64,000 nucleotides of DNA from Ruminococcus sp. UBA6407 (lineage in GTDB: Bacteria; Bacillota; Clostridia; Oscillospirales; Ruminococcaceae). A program made the position numbers and the translations under genes. The stretch lies in NCBI GenBank assembly GCA_002438605.1, contig DJPR01000024.1, forward strand, positions 12,492 to 76,491, written 5' to 3'. This document shows, piece after piece, positions 8,164 to 16,963 of the stretch (positions within the stretch are counted from its first letter, which is position 1; each line of letters opens with the position of its first letter). The notes under the pieces were generated by a model, which did no database searches, was not told where the DNA came from, and was given only the letters and a program-made list of their open reading frames with translations.

Positions 8164-9222
8164 TTGATTTCATTTATTACGGAAAAACAATCCTGCTGGG
8201 AACGTCTTAAAGCGGAAAAGCGTCCTATTTTTATATATGGTATGGGTGACGGTGCTTTAAAGATTATGAAAGTTTTTAAGCAGATGAATATAACCTTATC
8301 GGGTATTTTCGCAAGTGATGATTTTGTAAGAGGTCATTCGTTTGAGGGATATCGTGTTCATAAGCTTTCTGAAATTGAAGAGGCTGTAAATGATTTTGTG
8401 GTTGTACTTGCATTTGCCGCAGGTTATCAGGAAATAGTTGATAAAATACATGCTATTGCTGCCAAGCATACATTATATGTACCCGATGTTCCTGTTATAG
8501 GCGGAGGCCTTTTCACTTATGATTATTGTGTAGAAAATCAGGAAAAAATAGCTGAGGTTTATGCTGAGCTTGCTGACGATTATTCCAGAAAGGTCTATGC
8601 AAATATCATTAATTTTAAAATAAGCGGTAAAATTGAATATCTTTCGGCTGTTACAACTCCAAAAAGTGATATCTACAAGAAGCTTATAAAACCTACGCTT
8701 AATGAACTTTATGTGGATTTAGGTGCTTATAATGGTGATACCATAAAAGAATTTCTTGAATATACAAGAGGAAAGTACCTTTCAATTTATGCGGTTGAAC
8801 CTGACCGAAAAAATTATAAAAAACTGAGTAAGTTTGTTAACGGAATGCCGCATGTTCATGCTTTGAATTGTGCTGCATGGTGCTGCGATACGGAAATACC
8901 TTTTGCTTCAAAGTCGGGCAGGCAGTCATCAATTTCTGCTGACGGAACCTTGATTGAGGCTCGTTCAGTGGACAGTATTTTAGGCGGTCAGACTGCAACC
9001 TTGATAAAAATGGACGTTGAGGGGTTTGAACGTGAAGCTATATGGGGTGCGGCACAGACTATTGCACATTATACACCAAAATTAATGGTTTCACTTTATC
9101 ACAGAAATGAAGACATATTTGAACTTCCTTTGCTTATAAAGCGTCTTAATCCGAATTACAAGCTGTATGTAAGACATCAGCTTTATATTCCTGCATGGGA
9201 AACAAATCTGTATGCAATTTGA
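8164..9222 (+). CDS. FkbM family methyltransferase
   Basis: About 352 residues. The C-terminal half (170-330) is an S-adenosylmethionine-dependent methyltransferase of the FkbM type: LYVDLGAYNGDTIKEF is the SAM-binding loop, AVEPDRKNYKKL the ribose-binding acidic strand, and LIKMDVEGFEREAIWGA the family's hallmark. The N-terminal half has a nucleotide-binding-like segment (RPIFIYGMGDGALKIMKVF), seen in FkbM proteins linked to glycan biosynthesis. The target is unknown. The start is best placed at TTG 8164, because GAGGTG at 8152-8157 is a good ribosome site for it. The GTG at 8155 would overlap that site. No glycan cluster adjoins it. Confidence 0.85.
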   Translation: MISFITEKQSCWERLKAEKRPIFIYGMGDGALKIMKVFKQMNITLSGIFASDDFVRGHSFEGYRVHKLSEIEEAVNDFVVVLAFAAGYQEIVDKIHAIAAKHTLYVPDVPVIGGGLFTYDYCVENQEKIAEVYAELADDYSRKVYANIINFKISGKIEYLSAVTTPKSDIYKKLIKPTLNELYVDLGAYNGDTIKEFLEYTRGKYLSIYAVEPDRKNYKKLSKFVNGMPHVHALNCAAWCCDTEIPFASKSGRQSSISADGTLIEARSVDSILGGQTATLIKMDVEGFEREAIWGAAQTIAHYTPKLMVSLYHRNEDIFELPLLIKRLNPNYKLYVRHQLYIPAWETNLYAI

Positions 9223-9249
9223 CAGCGGAAATTTTCCGCTGTTTTATTT
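9222..9249 (+). terminator. Intrinsic terminator after the FkbM gene
   Basis: ACAGCGGAAA pairs with TTTCCGCTGT and is followed by TTTATTTT. It starts at the last base of the stop codon. Confidence 0.8.
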
Positions 9250-9261
9250 TAATATCCCTGC

Positions 9262-9290
9262 TTGCATATTTTGTCAATTTGGTATATAAT
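9262..9290 (+). promoter_or_regulatory. Sigma-A promoter of nadE
   Basis: The -35 is TTGCAT (9262-9267) and the -10 is TATAAT (9285-9290), with a 17-nt spacer. Confidence 0.7.
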
Positions 9291-9322
9291 AGAATAGTAA
9301 AAATATTCGATTGGAGATTAAA

Positions 9323-11239
9323 ATGAAAGACGGTTTTATTAAAATTGCTTGTGCAACTCCTGAATTAAAAGTTGCTGACTGTGATTATAATTCGGATAAA
9401 ATTTTGGAACTGATTAAAGAGGCATATGAAAAGGGTGTCAAAATAGTATGTTTTCCTGAGCTGTCTTTAACCGGTTATACATGCGGAGATTTGTTTTTGC
9501 AGTCTGCATTGATTGAATCTGTAGAGGAAAATCTGTTTAAGATAATAAATGAAACAGCTGATATGGAAATTATTTCAATAGTGGGACTGCCTTTCAGCTA
9601 TATGACTAAGCTGTATAATTGTGCAGCAGTTATATATATGGGAAAAATTCTGGGAATAGTTCCAAAAGCAAATATCCCGAATTACAGTGAATTTTATGAA
9701 GCACGTCATTTTGAACAGGGATTTGAATCTGAATATTGTGCTGTCATTAATGGCAATTATATATCCTTTGGAATAAATCAGGTTTTTTCACTTAACGATT
9801 GTCCTGACTTCACATTTGGAGTTGAAATATGTGAGGATCTATGGGTTGGAGATACTCCGTCAGTCAAGCTTGCAAACAGTGGTGCAGCAATTATCTTCAA
9901 TCTTTCAGCAAGTGATGAGATTATCGGCAAGGCTGAATACAGACGAACACTTGTAAAGGCAAAGTCAGGCAGCACTCTTTCCGTATATGCTTATGCAGAT
10001 GCAGGTATTGGAGAATCTACAACTGATATGGTTTTTGCAGGACACAATATTATTGCTGAAAACGGTTCTGTTCTTGCAGAGTCAAAACTTTTTGAAAACG
10101 GACTCACAATAGCTGATGTTGATGTATGCAAAATAGCTTCGGAACGCCGAAAAAGTACAACGTTTAAATATAACGAGAAAAATTCTTATAATATTATCAA
10201 TCACTTTTCTATGGAATGTACTGAAACAAAGCTTGACAGAGTTTTCCCACAGACTCCATTTGTACCGTCTGTAAAGTCAGATCTTGACAGGAGGTGCGAG
10301 GAGATTCTTACAATTCAGTCTGTCGGACTTATGACAAGATTACGTCATATAGGCTGTAAAGATGTTGTGCTTGGACTTTCAGGCGGTCTTGATTCTACTC
10401 TTGCTCTTATTGTAATTGTTCATACCTTTGATATGCTCGGACTTGACAGAAAGGGCATACATGCAGTGACCATGCCGTGTTTCGGCACAACAGACAGAAC
10501 ATACAACAATGCTTGCAAACTTGCAAAATCATATGGTGCAAAGCTTGAAGAAATCAATATAAAGGACAGTGTAAATCAGCATTTTAAGGATATCAGCCAT
10601 GATTCTGAAATGCATGATGTAACATATGAAAACTCGCAGGCAAGAGAACGCACACAAATTCTTATGGATAAGGCTAATCAGTACAAAGGCATAGTAATAG
10701 GAACAGGTGATTTATCGGAGCTTGCATTAGGCTGGGCAACATATAACGGTGACCATATGTCGATGTATGCTGTTAATTCGTCAGTACCTAAAACACTTGT
10801 AAGATGGCTTGTAAGCTATGAAGCAAGCTGTTCTGACGGCGAATTGAAACAAATTCTTACTGATGTTCTGGAAACTCCTGTAAGCCCTGAACTGCTTCCG
10901 CCTGAAAAGGACGGTTCCATTGCTCAGAAAACAGAAGATTTGGTCGGCCCGTATGAGCTTCATGATTTTTTCCTGTATTATATGATAAGGTTTGGTTATT
11001 CTCCTTTAAAAATATTCAGAATAGCTTGTATTGCTTTTAAAGGCAAGTATACTGCTGATATAATTTTAAAATGGGAGAAAACTTTTTATAGAAGATTCTT
11101 TGCACAGCAATTTAAACGCTCATGTATGCCTGACGGTGTAAAGGTGGGAAGTGTTACGCTTTCTCCAAGGGGGGATTGGCGTATGCCGAGTGACGCTTCG
11201 GCAAATATATGGCTGAAACAGCTTGAACAAATTAAGTGA
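9323..11239 (+). CDS. nadE: Glutamine-dependent NAD+ synthetase
   Basis: Makes NAD+ from deamido-NAD+, using ammonia released from glutamine by its own N-terminal domain. Residues 1-270 are a nitrilase-type glutaminase: Glu in CFPELSLTGYTCGD, the Lys region VPKANIPNYSEFYE, and the nucleophile Cys in FGVEICEDLW. Residues ~325-638 are the synthetase with the PP-loop LGLSGGLDSTLAL and the GTGDLSELALGW motif. The length (638) is normal for the two-domain form. The ATG at 9323 follows TGGAG by six bases; the open frame begins with a TTG at 9311, which is the ribosome site itself. pyrE follows 67 bp downstream. Confidence 0.97.
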   Translation: MKDGFIKIACATPELKVADCDYNSDKILELIKEAYEKGVKIVCFPELSLTGYTCGDLFLQSALIESVEENLFKIINETADMEIISIVGLPFSYMTKLYNCAAVIYMGKILGIVPKANIPNYSEFYEARHFEQGFESEYCAVINGNYISFGINQVFSLNDCPDFTFGVEICEDLWVGDTPSVKLANSGAAIIFNLSASDEIIGKAEYRRTLVKAKSGSTLSVYAYADAGIGESTTDMVFAGHNIIAENGSVLAESKLFENGLTIADVDVCKIASERRKSTTFKYNEKNSYNIINHFSMECTETKLDRVFPQTPFVPSVKSDLDRRCEEILTIQSVGLMTRLRHIGCKDVVLGLSGGLDSTLALIVIVHTFDMLGLDRKGIHAVTMPCFGTTDRTYNNACKLAKSYGAKLEEINIKDSVNQHFKDISHDSEMHDVTYENSQARERTQILMDKANQYKGIVIGTGDLSELALGWATYNGDHMSMYAVNSSVPKTLVRWLVSYEASCSDGELKQILTDVLETPVSPELLPPEKDGSIAQKTEDLVGPYELHDFFLYYMIRFGYSPLKIFRIACIAFKGKYTADIILKWEKTFYRRFFAQQFKRSCMPDGVKVGSVTLSPRGDWRMPSDASANIWLKQLEQIK

Positions 11240-11240
11240 A

Positions 11241-11283
11241 TTTAAGGCATTACCGTACACTGTCTTGTGCGGTAATGTCAAAT
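11241..11283 (+). repeat. Dispersed repeat, copy 3 (palindrome)
   Basis: TTAAGGCATTACCGTACA mirrors TTGTGCGGTAATGTCAAA. It fills the nadE-pyrE gap and has no T run, so it is not a standard terminator. Confidence 0.75.
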
Positions 11284-11306
11284 AAAAAACATGGAGGTAC
11301 ATAAAA

Positions 11307-11960
11307 ATGAATTACAAAGAAAGCTTTATTAAATTTATGGTGGACTGCGGAGTCCTTACATTCGGAGATTTTACGCTGAAAAGCGGAAGAAAAGCTCCTT
11401 ACTTTATTAACTGCGGAAATTATAAAACAGGTGCACAGCTTGCAAAGCTTGGAGAATACTATGCAGAATGTATCCATGAAAACAATATACCTGTAGAAAC
11501 ACTTTTTGGGCCTGCTTATAAAGGCATTCCGCTTGCTGTATCAACAGTCGTTGCTCTCAGCAATAAGTTTGGCATAGACGTTTCATATTGTTTTGACCGT
11601 AAAGAAGCTAAAGACCATGGCGAAGGCGGTATGTTTGTTGGAAAGACCTTGACTGATGGTGAAAAGGTTATTATCATTGATGATGTTATGACATCAGGAA
11701 AAGCACTCAGAGAGTCAATGCCAAAGCTGAAATCAGCGGCAGATGTTAATGTTACAGGAATGGTTATTACTGTTGACAGAATGGAGAAGGGTACAGGTGA
11801 ACTTTCTGCTGTTCAGGAGGTTAAGCGTGACTTTGGTGTGACGGTTTATTCAATTGTAAATATGCAGGACATTATTGATGCAATTAAAAATGATATAGTT
11901 CCCGGAAAGGAATATCTTGATAAAATGCTTCAATATCGTGAAGCATATGGAGTAAAGTAA
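11307..11960 (+). CDS. pyrE: Orotate phosphoribosyltransferase
   Basis: Transfers phosphoribosyl from PRPP to orotate to give OMP in pyrimidine synthesis. The 217-residue protein has the family motifs: FTLKSGRKAPYFINCGNYK (orotate side), the catalytic loop CFDRKEAKDHGEGG, and the PRPP-binding signature VIIIDDVMTSGKAL. A GGAGG ribosome site lies 11 bases before the ATG. The other pyr genes are not in the window. It is separated from nadE and from the GNAT gene by copies of the dispersed repeat. Confidence 0.96.
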   Translation: MNYKESFIKFMVDCGVLTFGDFTLKSGRKAPYFINCGNYKTGAQLAKLGEYYAECIHENNIPVETLFGPAYKGIPLAVSTVVALSNKFGIDVSYCFDRKEAKDHGEGGMFVGKTLTDGEKVIIIDDVMTSGKALRESMPKLKSAADVNVTGMVITVDRMEKGTGELSAVQEVKRDFGVTVYSIVNMQDIIDAIKNDIVPGKEYLDKMLQYREAYGVK

Positions 11961-11999
11961 TAAGACAACACCGCACAAGCTTTATGTGATATTGCCATA
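11961..11999 (+). repeat. Dispersed repeat, copy 4
   Basis: TAAGACAACACCGCACAA followed by an arm ending ATATTGCCATAA. It sits immediately after the pyrE stop codon. Confidence 0.65.
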
Positions 12000-12005
12000 A
12001 GAAAA

Positions 12006-12030
12006 ATGCCATACAAAGTTTGTATGGCAT
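12006..12030 (+). repeat. Near-perfect hairpin before the GNAT gene
   Basis: ATGCCATACAAA pairs perfectly with TTTGTATGGCAT across one unpaired base. No T run follows, so it is more likely an mRNA structure or operator than a terminator. Confidence 0.5.
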
Positions 12031-12049
12031 ATAAATGAGGAACGATACA

Positions 12050-12589
12050 ATGGTATTAAATACAGAAAGATTAATGCTTCGTAAATGGACGGAGGCAGAT
12101 GCAGAAAGTCTATTTGAATATGCCAAGGATCCGGAAGTTGGACCAACTGCAGGTTGGCCGCCGCACAAAAATAAAGATGAAAGCCTGAGTGTTATTAAAA
12201 ATGTTTTTAATGGGGCTGAATGTTATGCAATTTGTGAAAAAGGCAATAATGAGGCTATTGGAGCAATTGAACTAAAACTAAACGGCAGTACGGATATGAC
12301 AGACCGTGATGATGAATGTGAGCTTGGCTATTGGCTCGGCAAACCTTTTTGGGGTAAAGGATATATTCCTGAAGCTGCGAGGGAAATCATAAGACATGCT
12401 TTTGAGGAGCTCGGAATGACAACAATCTGGTGCGGATATTATGAAGGAAATTATAAATCAAAAAGAGTTCAGGAAAAACTAGGATTTATATATCATCACA
12501 CTTGTGAAGAAGTAGATGTTCCATTGATGAATGAAGTAAGAGTAGGGCATACAAATTACATGACAAAAGAGCAATGGAAGAAATCGTGA
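12050..12589 (+). CDS. GNAT family N-acetyltransferase (RimJ/RimL type)
   Basis: A 179-residue acetyl-CoA-dependent acetyltransferase. It starts with the RimJ/RimL-like pattern LNTERLMLRKWTEADAESLFEYAKDP and contains the acetyl-CoA-binding region ELGYWLGKPFWGKGYIPEAAREIIRHAFEE. It ends with the usual YNxKSKRVxEKLGF element (GNYKSKRVQEKLGFIY). The substrate cannot be predicted; relatives modify ribosomal protein N-termini, antibiotics or small metabolites. The ATG at 12050 has TGAGGA seven bases upstream, whereas the ATG at 12035 overlaps that site. It is probably its own unit, since a hairpin precedes it and a strong terminator follows. Confidence 0.85.
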   Translation: MVLNTERLMLRKWTEADAESLFEYAKDPEVGPTAGWPPHKNKDESLSVIKNVFNGAECYAICEKGNNEAIGAIELKLNGSTDMTDRDDECELGYWLGKPFWGKGYIPEAAREIIRHAFEELGMTTIWCGYYEGNYKSKRVQEKLGFIYHHTCEEVDVPLMNEVRVGHTNYMTKEQWKKS

Positions 12590-12626
12590 CATAATTCTCA
12601 TGTAGCTTGTTGTTGATATGTTTACA

Positions 12627-12664
12627 AAACAAGGCTCTCAGAATATTCTGAGAGCCTTGTTTTA
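12627..12664 (+). terminator. Intrinsic terminator after the GNAT gene
   Basis: A perfect 19-bp palindrome (AAAACAAGGCTCTCAGAAT and its complement) ends in a T run. Confidence 0.9.
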
Positions 12665-12677
12665 ATATTACTGCTGA

Positions 12678-12770
12678 TTAGCCGAATAAACCTTTTTGAT
12701 CAAAGGCGCTTCCCAGCCCCATTTCTAAAGACTTTTTAACTACTTTTTCAAAAGGGTTATTATCAATCAA
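12678..12770 (-). other. Possible C-terminal remnant of a lost gene
   Basis: A 30-codon frame reading LIDNNPFEKVVKKSLEMGLG then SAFDQKGLFG and a stop looks protein-like, but an in-frame stop lies just before it and no start or ribosome site is convincing. I do not recognise the family. The rest of 12665-13042 holds only the promoter and repeat listed separately. Confidence 0.2.
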
Positions 12771-12858
12771 TTAATATATTAAGTTTTACTTATGTGTCAT
12801 AATCTTAATTTATTAATAAAATAAGTTTAAATTAACTATTATTTTTTGTAAAAAACTC

Positions 12859-12887
12859 TTGAAAATTTTATTAAATACGGTTATAAT
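12859..12887 (+). promoter_or_regulatory. Sigma-A promoter of the CE2-like esterase gene
   Basis: The -35 is TTGAAA (12859-12864) and the -10 is TATAAT (12882-12887), with a 17-nt spacer. It implies a leader of about 150 nt. Confidence 0.7.
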
Positions 12888-12950
12888 ATAAGTATTATAG
12901 CAATGCAATGAAGTAATGCGACATAAGATGAAAAAGCAAACCGTATACTA

Positions 12951-13000
12951 CAAGGCTGACGACAAAGTCTTTTGACGTTCTTTTTGCGGTGGTGCCTTTA
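12951..13000 (-). repeat. Dispersed repeat, copy 5
   Basis: On the minus strand it begins TAAAGGCACCACCGCAAAAAG. The opposite arm CAAGGCTGACGACAAAG is more degraded. It lies in the leader of the esterase mRNA. Confidence 0.55.
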
Positions 13001-13042
13001 TACGTTTTATGATAACGGATTTTAAGAAACGGAGAGGTTAAA

Positions 13043-14767
13043 ATGAATAATAAGAAAAAATCAATCTTTTTATTATCGGCATTTATTATGTCACTTATGA
13101 GTGTTTCAAATGCAAATGCTGCTGAAATTGATATTTCAAGCTTGAATAAGGTTATTCTTGCAAAAAATCAAGCGACTGAGTCTGATGATATAAATTCTGA
13201 TAACATCATTGATATTTTCGATTCTATTGAATTAAGGAAAATTTATATGAAAAATCAATCTTCAACTGGCGAAATAAAAACTGATAACTACTCTGCAACG
13301 GAAGAAAATGTCAAGCTTGTCGGAAGAAATTATATAAATAAAGGTACAACATGGCTTACTCAAAGTGGTTCAGCTGTTGAATTTGACGTAACAGGTACTT
13401 CTGTTGAAATTACATTGGCAGGTGACGGTTCTGTTAATTCGGAAGATGCATATAAACCAAGATATGCAGTTATTCTTGACGGTGAAGTAATTAAAGACTC
13501 CCTTATGAGTAAATCTTCTGAAACGATAAAGGTGTTTGAAAGCAAATCTTCCAAAAAAGCAACTGTCAAAGTTATTCTTCTTTCAGAGGGAGCTATGGGT
13601 GCTGTTGGGGTAAGCAACATTTCGGTTACATCTGAATATACAAATCCGATAAAGCCTGTTCCAAAAAAAGAACTCAGCATTGAATTTATAGGAGATTCAA
13701 TAACCTGTGCTTATGGTGTTGAGGGTAAATCTTCTTCGGAATCATTTAAGACTTCAACTGAAAACTTTATGAAGTCCTATGCATATCTTACTGCAAAGCA
13801 GCTTAATGCTGATTACAGTGCAGTTTCATACAGTGGTCATGGAATAATTTCAGGATATACTTCGTCTAACAAAAGAGTAACAGAAAGCCTTATTCCTGAT
13901 TATTATGACTTGATTAATAAAAACAGCGATTATGCTTATGAATGGGACTTTAAAAGCCACCCCAATGATGTTGTTGTAATTAATCTTGGTACAAATGATT
14001 CGTCATATCTTAGTTATGACTTTGATGCGTCCGCACCTGACTTCATTAATGGTTATGTTGATTTCCTTTATGATGTCCGAGAGAAAAATCCTGATGCATA
14101 TATTATCTGTACTCTTGGTACAATGGGCGGATATGATGTGTATGAGCTTATTACTCAGGCTGTTGACCGATTTAATTCTGAAACAGGAGATAAGAAGGTT
14201 TCATATTATCGTTCCACAACACAAAATGCATCTGACGGTTATGGTTCAGACTGGCATCCGTCTGAAATAACACAGCAAAACAGTGCATATGTTCTCGCTG
14301 ATAAAATTTGTCAGGTTCTTGGAATTGAGTCAAGTCAGATCGGACTGAATATGGCTGAAAATTCCGAATATAATGTTGTGATTAATAACAGCAATGCTTA
14401 TGCTGCGCAATATGTAGGTTATGACAAGTCATTCTGGATAAATACTTCAAATGGTGGTGAGGATAAATCTGATATTGAAGCCTGTATTTCAGATATAGCA
14501 CTTAAAAAGGGTGCTGAATATCGCCTTGAATTTGATTATACTTCATCAGTATCTGATGTTGAAATTCCATTCGATATCAGACTGAACAGTGATGCCAATA
14601 AATCTGCGTACAGCGATAAATTCAAAACTTCTTCCGATAAGCTGCATTATTCAGCAGAATTCACTTCTGAATTTACTGATGCAGAGTCAGCTCTTGTATT
14701 CTATTTAGGAGGCAATGACTATTTTAATTTAACGCTTTCAAATATTAAACTAACAAAACTTTCATAA
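13043..14767 (+). CDS. Secreted CE2-like acetyl esterase (SGNH) with N-terminal half dockerin
   Basis: 574 residues. A signal peptide (FLLSAFIMSLMSVSNANAA) ends near residue 26. Residues ~27-74 resemble a dockerin in which only the second calcium loop is intact (DINSDNIIDIFDSIELRKIY); the first has lost its loop. Residues ~80-205 form a beta-sandwich, and ~210-430 an SGNH hydrolase with nucleophile Ser in EFIGDSITCAYGV, a GTND block and DWHPSE carrying the His. This sandwich-plus-SGNH order is typical of CE2 esterases, which remove acetyl groups from plant polysaccharides. Residues ~435-574 look like a carbohydrate-binding module. If the half dockerin works, the enzyme would be docked to a scaffold. 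It has its own promoter and terminator. Confidence 0.85.
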   Translation: MNNKKKSIFLLSAFIMSLMSVSNANAAEIDISSLNKVILAKNQATESDDINSDNIIDIFDSIELRKIYMKNQSSTGEIKTDNYSATEENVKLVGRNYINKGTTWLTQSGSAVEFDVTGTSVEITLAGDGSVNSEDAYKPRYAVILDGEVIKDSLMSKSSETIKVFESKSSKKATVKVILLSEGAMGAVGVSNISVTSEYTNPIKPVPKKELSIEFIGDSITCAYGVEGKSSSESFKTSTENFMKSYAYLTAKQLNADYSAVSYSGHGIISGYTSSNKRVTESLIPDYYDLINKNSDYAYEWDFKSHPNDVVVINLGTNDSSYLSYDFDASAPDFINGYVDFLYDVREKNPDAYIICTLGTMGGYDVYELITQAVDRFNSETGDKKVSYYRSTTQNASDGYGSDWHPSEITQQNSAYVLADKICQVLGIESSQIGLNMAENSEYNVVINNSNAYAAQYVGYDKSFWINTSNGGEDKSDIEACISDIALKKGAEYRLEFDYTSSVSDVEIPFDIRLNSDANKSAYSDKFKTSSDKLHYSAEFTSEFTDAESALVFYLGGNDYFNLTLSNIKLTKLS

Positions 14768-14770
14768 AAT

Positions 14771-14810
14771 AAAGCTGCTGCGGCTTTTAAACCACAGCAG
14801 CTTTTTATTT
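14771..14810 (+). terminator. Intrinsic terminator after the esterase gene
   Basis: AAAGCTGCTG pairs with CAGCAGCTTT and is followed by a T run. Confidence 0.85.
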
Positions 14811-14914
14811 TACTCTCTTTTTGTTAATACACTTTTTTCTTTTTCTATATATTTAAATATTGTTTATTCAGAAATTAATTCTGAACAATCTCTCGTTTTG
14901 TTAATTTTATATTT

Positions 14915-16258
14915 TTATCTGTCTGTATCTTGCGATTCTTCATATCTAATGTCATCTGACTCAGCTATAATTTGATAATCATTTTCAATTACATTAGCGA
15001 TATTATTAGCAAATTGTGTGACTTTTGAATTTGTATTATAATAAACAAATCTTATTTTTGTATTAGGGATAAAGTTATATATGTCATTATATCCATAATA
15101 CAATCTTTCAGTATCACTCATTGCATAGAATGTAAAATTATTTTTTTTCTCAAACTGAGGGATAAATATGTTATCAAGTTTAGTATATTCTGAATCAGTA
15201 ACTTCAAAAAGATATTCTGTCATTTTTGAATTTTTCAAAACATTTTTGTAATTATCATTGCTGATATTTATTTCATCATCAAATGATTTAAAGAAAGGAT
15301 TTATATTGCCATTTTGTTCAACCTGACCTTCTTTGTATGCTATCTCATTCCAGCAATCATTTAAAAGTTCATTATCAAATTCACATATATTTTTATATTG
15401 ATCATAATAGCAGGATTTGAGTTCATAGTTATAACTTATGCCGCAGTTAATACATAAATACAAAACGTCTGTTGATAGATTATATATGTTTCCGTTTAGT
15501 TTATATACAGATTTATAATTATATGAGACTGCATATGAAGGATAATATTTATAAAGTAAAAATCCGCTTTCATTTGCATCAAAATTACTTAAAATAGTTT
15601 CATCAAACAAAGCATTTCCATTTTCTGTTTTCGGATATTCAGGCAAGTCAGGCATGTCATCAAGACTGAATTTAGCCTTTGAATCTACAATACTGATAAT
15701 ATTTTCATCTGAATATTCATTTTGATATTCAACAAGATATATCTGATTTGTTTTAATTTTATTTTTGTCGACTATAGCAGGCGGGTCGTAACAGAGCTTG
15801 GTATAAACTCTTACATAGATATTTTCAGAGCTTTCTTCCGGAAAGTAATATACATACAATGGATTTATAAACATCGAAAAGTAATTATATTCATCAAGCG
15901 TGTAATCTGAATAATCATATTCATATTCGGAAAGCTCATAATCAAGTTCACTTTTTAATATATCAAATCGTTCAGTTGATGTTAATTGGATTTTTGCATT
16001 TTGGTCGATATAATTATGCAGACCATTCGGTACAGTTAAGAATAAAATCAAAGCAAAAACTGCACATAAAGCTAAAACGTGGGTGAATTTAAATGTCTTT
16101 TTTCCTGTTACATTTTCCAGTTCGGTAACTGTAAAATAATTATCCTCTAACTTTGAATTTTTATTTGGGTATGCTTTTTTGGCAATTTTGTCAAAGCAGT
16201 CAACAGATTCGGAAAGGTCATCAAGCTTTTCCTTCAGATATTTTTCAAATTCATTCAT
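14915..16258 (-). CDS. Putative membrane anti-sigma factor with large external domain
   Basis: A 447-residue protein encoded directly after an ECF sigma factor, with a 1-base overlap (TAATG), so translation is coupled. Residues 1-55 are cytoplasmic and helical (MNEFEKYLKEKLDDLSESVD), the place where an anti-sigma factor would bind sigma. One membrane helix follows at ~58-77 (FTHVLALCAVFALILFLTVP). The remaining ~370 residues are predicted outside and rich in Tyr, Asn and Asp. I recognise no domain in them. The anti-sigma role is inferred from gene order and topology; no zinc-binding ZAS motif is seen. The outer part may sense an extracellular signal, perhaps a polysaccharide, since dockerin genes lie on both sides. 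Confidence 0.65.
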   Translation of the reverse strand: MNEFEKYLKEKLDDLSESVDCFDKIAKKAYPNKNSKLEDNYFTVTELENVTGKKTFKFTHVLALCAVFALILFLTVPNGLHNYIDQNAKIQLTSTERFDILKSELDYELSEYEYDYSDYTLDEYNYFSMFINPLYVYYFPEESSENIYVRVYTKLCYDPPAIVDKNKIKTNQIYLVEYQNEYSDENIISIVDSKAKFSLDDMPDLPEYPKTENGNALFDETILSNFDANESGFLLYKYYPSYAVSYNYKSVYKLNGNIYNLSTDVLYLCINCGISYNYELKSCYYDQYKNICEFDNELLNDCWNEIAYKEGQVEQNGNINPFFKSFDDEINISNDNYKNVLKNSKMTEYLFEVTDSEYTKLDNIFIPQFEKKNNFTFYAMSDTERLYYGYNDIYNFIPNTKIRFVYYNTNSKVTQFANNIANVIENDYQIIAESDDIRYEESQDTDR

Positions 16259-16830
16259 TATTGTTCACCTGCTTTCTTTTGTAAAATTTCAATCGCTTTT
16301 TTATAGCGTGATTTAACAGTTGATTCAGGAACTTTTAGAATTTTTGCAATTTCTTTAAAGGTCAGCTCATTGTAACACTTCATTATAACAATCTGCTTTT
16401 GCTTTTCATTCAGATTTTTAAGCAGCTGATTTATAAAAATACAGTCCTCAACTTGCCTGTCAGCTTCGCCATAGCTTTGTATAACTTCGTTAAGGCAATC
16501 ACGTTTATAGCGCCTATAGTGTTCCATGGCAACATTTCTTGCAATTTTATAGATAAATCCTTTTCCGTTGCCTTTTGATGCAGAAAATTTTTTTATTTGA
16601 GTAAGTCTTATAAAAGTTTCTGCAACGCAGTCTTCGGCAAGATGATAATCGCCTACAATACTGAATGCAAGTGCAAAAACCCCTTTTTTAAATGTATTGT
16701 AAAGAATTTCAAGACTGGATTTATCAGTTCTGCATTTGATAATGAGTTCATTAAAATCAATGAGATCATTATCAACGACATTAGTAATTATTTCACTCCC
16801 CCCCATAACCGCTTCGTTTGCTGCAATCAT
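16258..16830 (-). CDS. RNA polymerase sigma factor, sigma-70 family, ECF type
   Basis: 190 residues with two sigma regions. Region 2 is at ~45-115 (LYNTFKKGVFALAFSIVGDYHLAEDCVAETFIRL, then GFIYKIARNVAMEHYRR). Region 4 is at ~130-185 (LNEKQKQIVIMKCYNELTFKEIAKILKVPESTVKSRYKKA), ending in a DNA-binding helix-turn-helix. Regions 1 and 3 are absent, as in extracytoplasmic-function sigmas. Its gene is fused translationally with the putative anti-sigma gene. The regulon is unknown; the flanking secreted dockerin proteins are candidates. The ATG at 16830 has AAAGGAAG upstream. Confidence 0.9.
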   Translation of the reverse strand: MIAANEAVMGGSEIITNVVDNDLIDFNELIIKCRTDKSSLEILYNTFKKGVFALAFSIVGDYHLAEDCVAETFIRLTQIKKFSASKGNGKGFIYKIARNVAMEHYRRYKRDCLNEVIQSYGEADRQVEDCIFINQLLKNLNEKQKQIVIMKCYNELTFKEIAKILKVPESTVKSRYKKAIEILQKKAGEQ

Positions 16831-16963
16831 ATAAAACCACTTCCTTTAAACTGTTTTCATATATTAGTGACTTTAAATGATAAAAAAGACGAAAAATTTT
16901 TATATTTTTATAAAAAAATGTCTGCATATTAAATTTCATGCAGACAGGTATGACTTATGTGAA

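Noticed and set aside
12890..13042. Possible cyclic-di-GMP riboswitch in the esterase leader (GCAAACC followed by GACGACAAAG)
   Set aside because: The conserved GGGACGCAAAGCC core and tetraloop receptor are absent. The segment is better explained as a degraded copy of the dispersed repeat on the minus strand.
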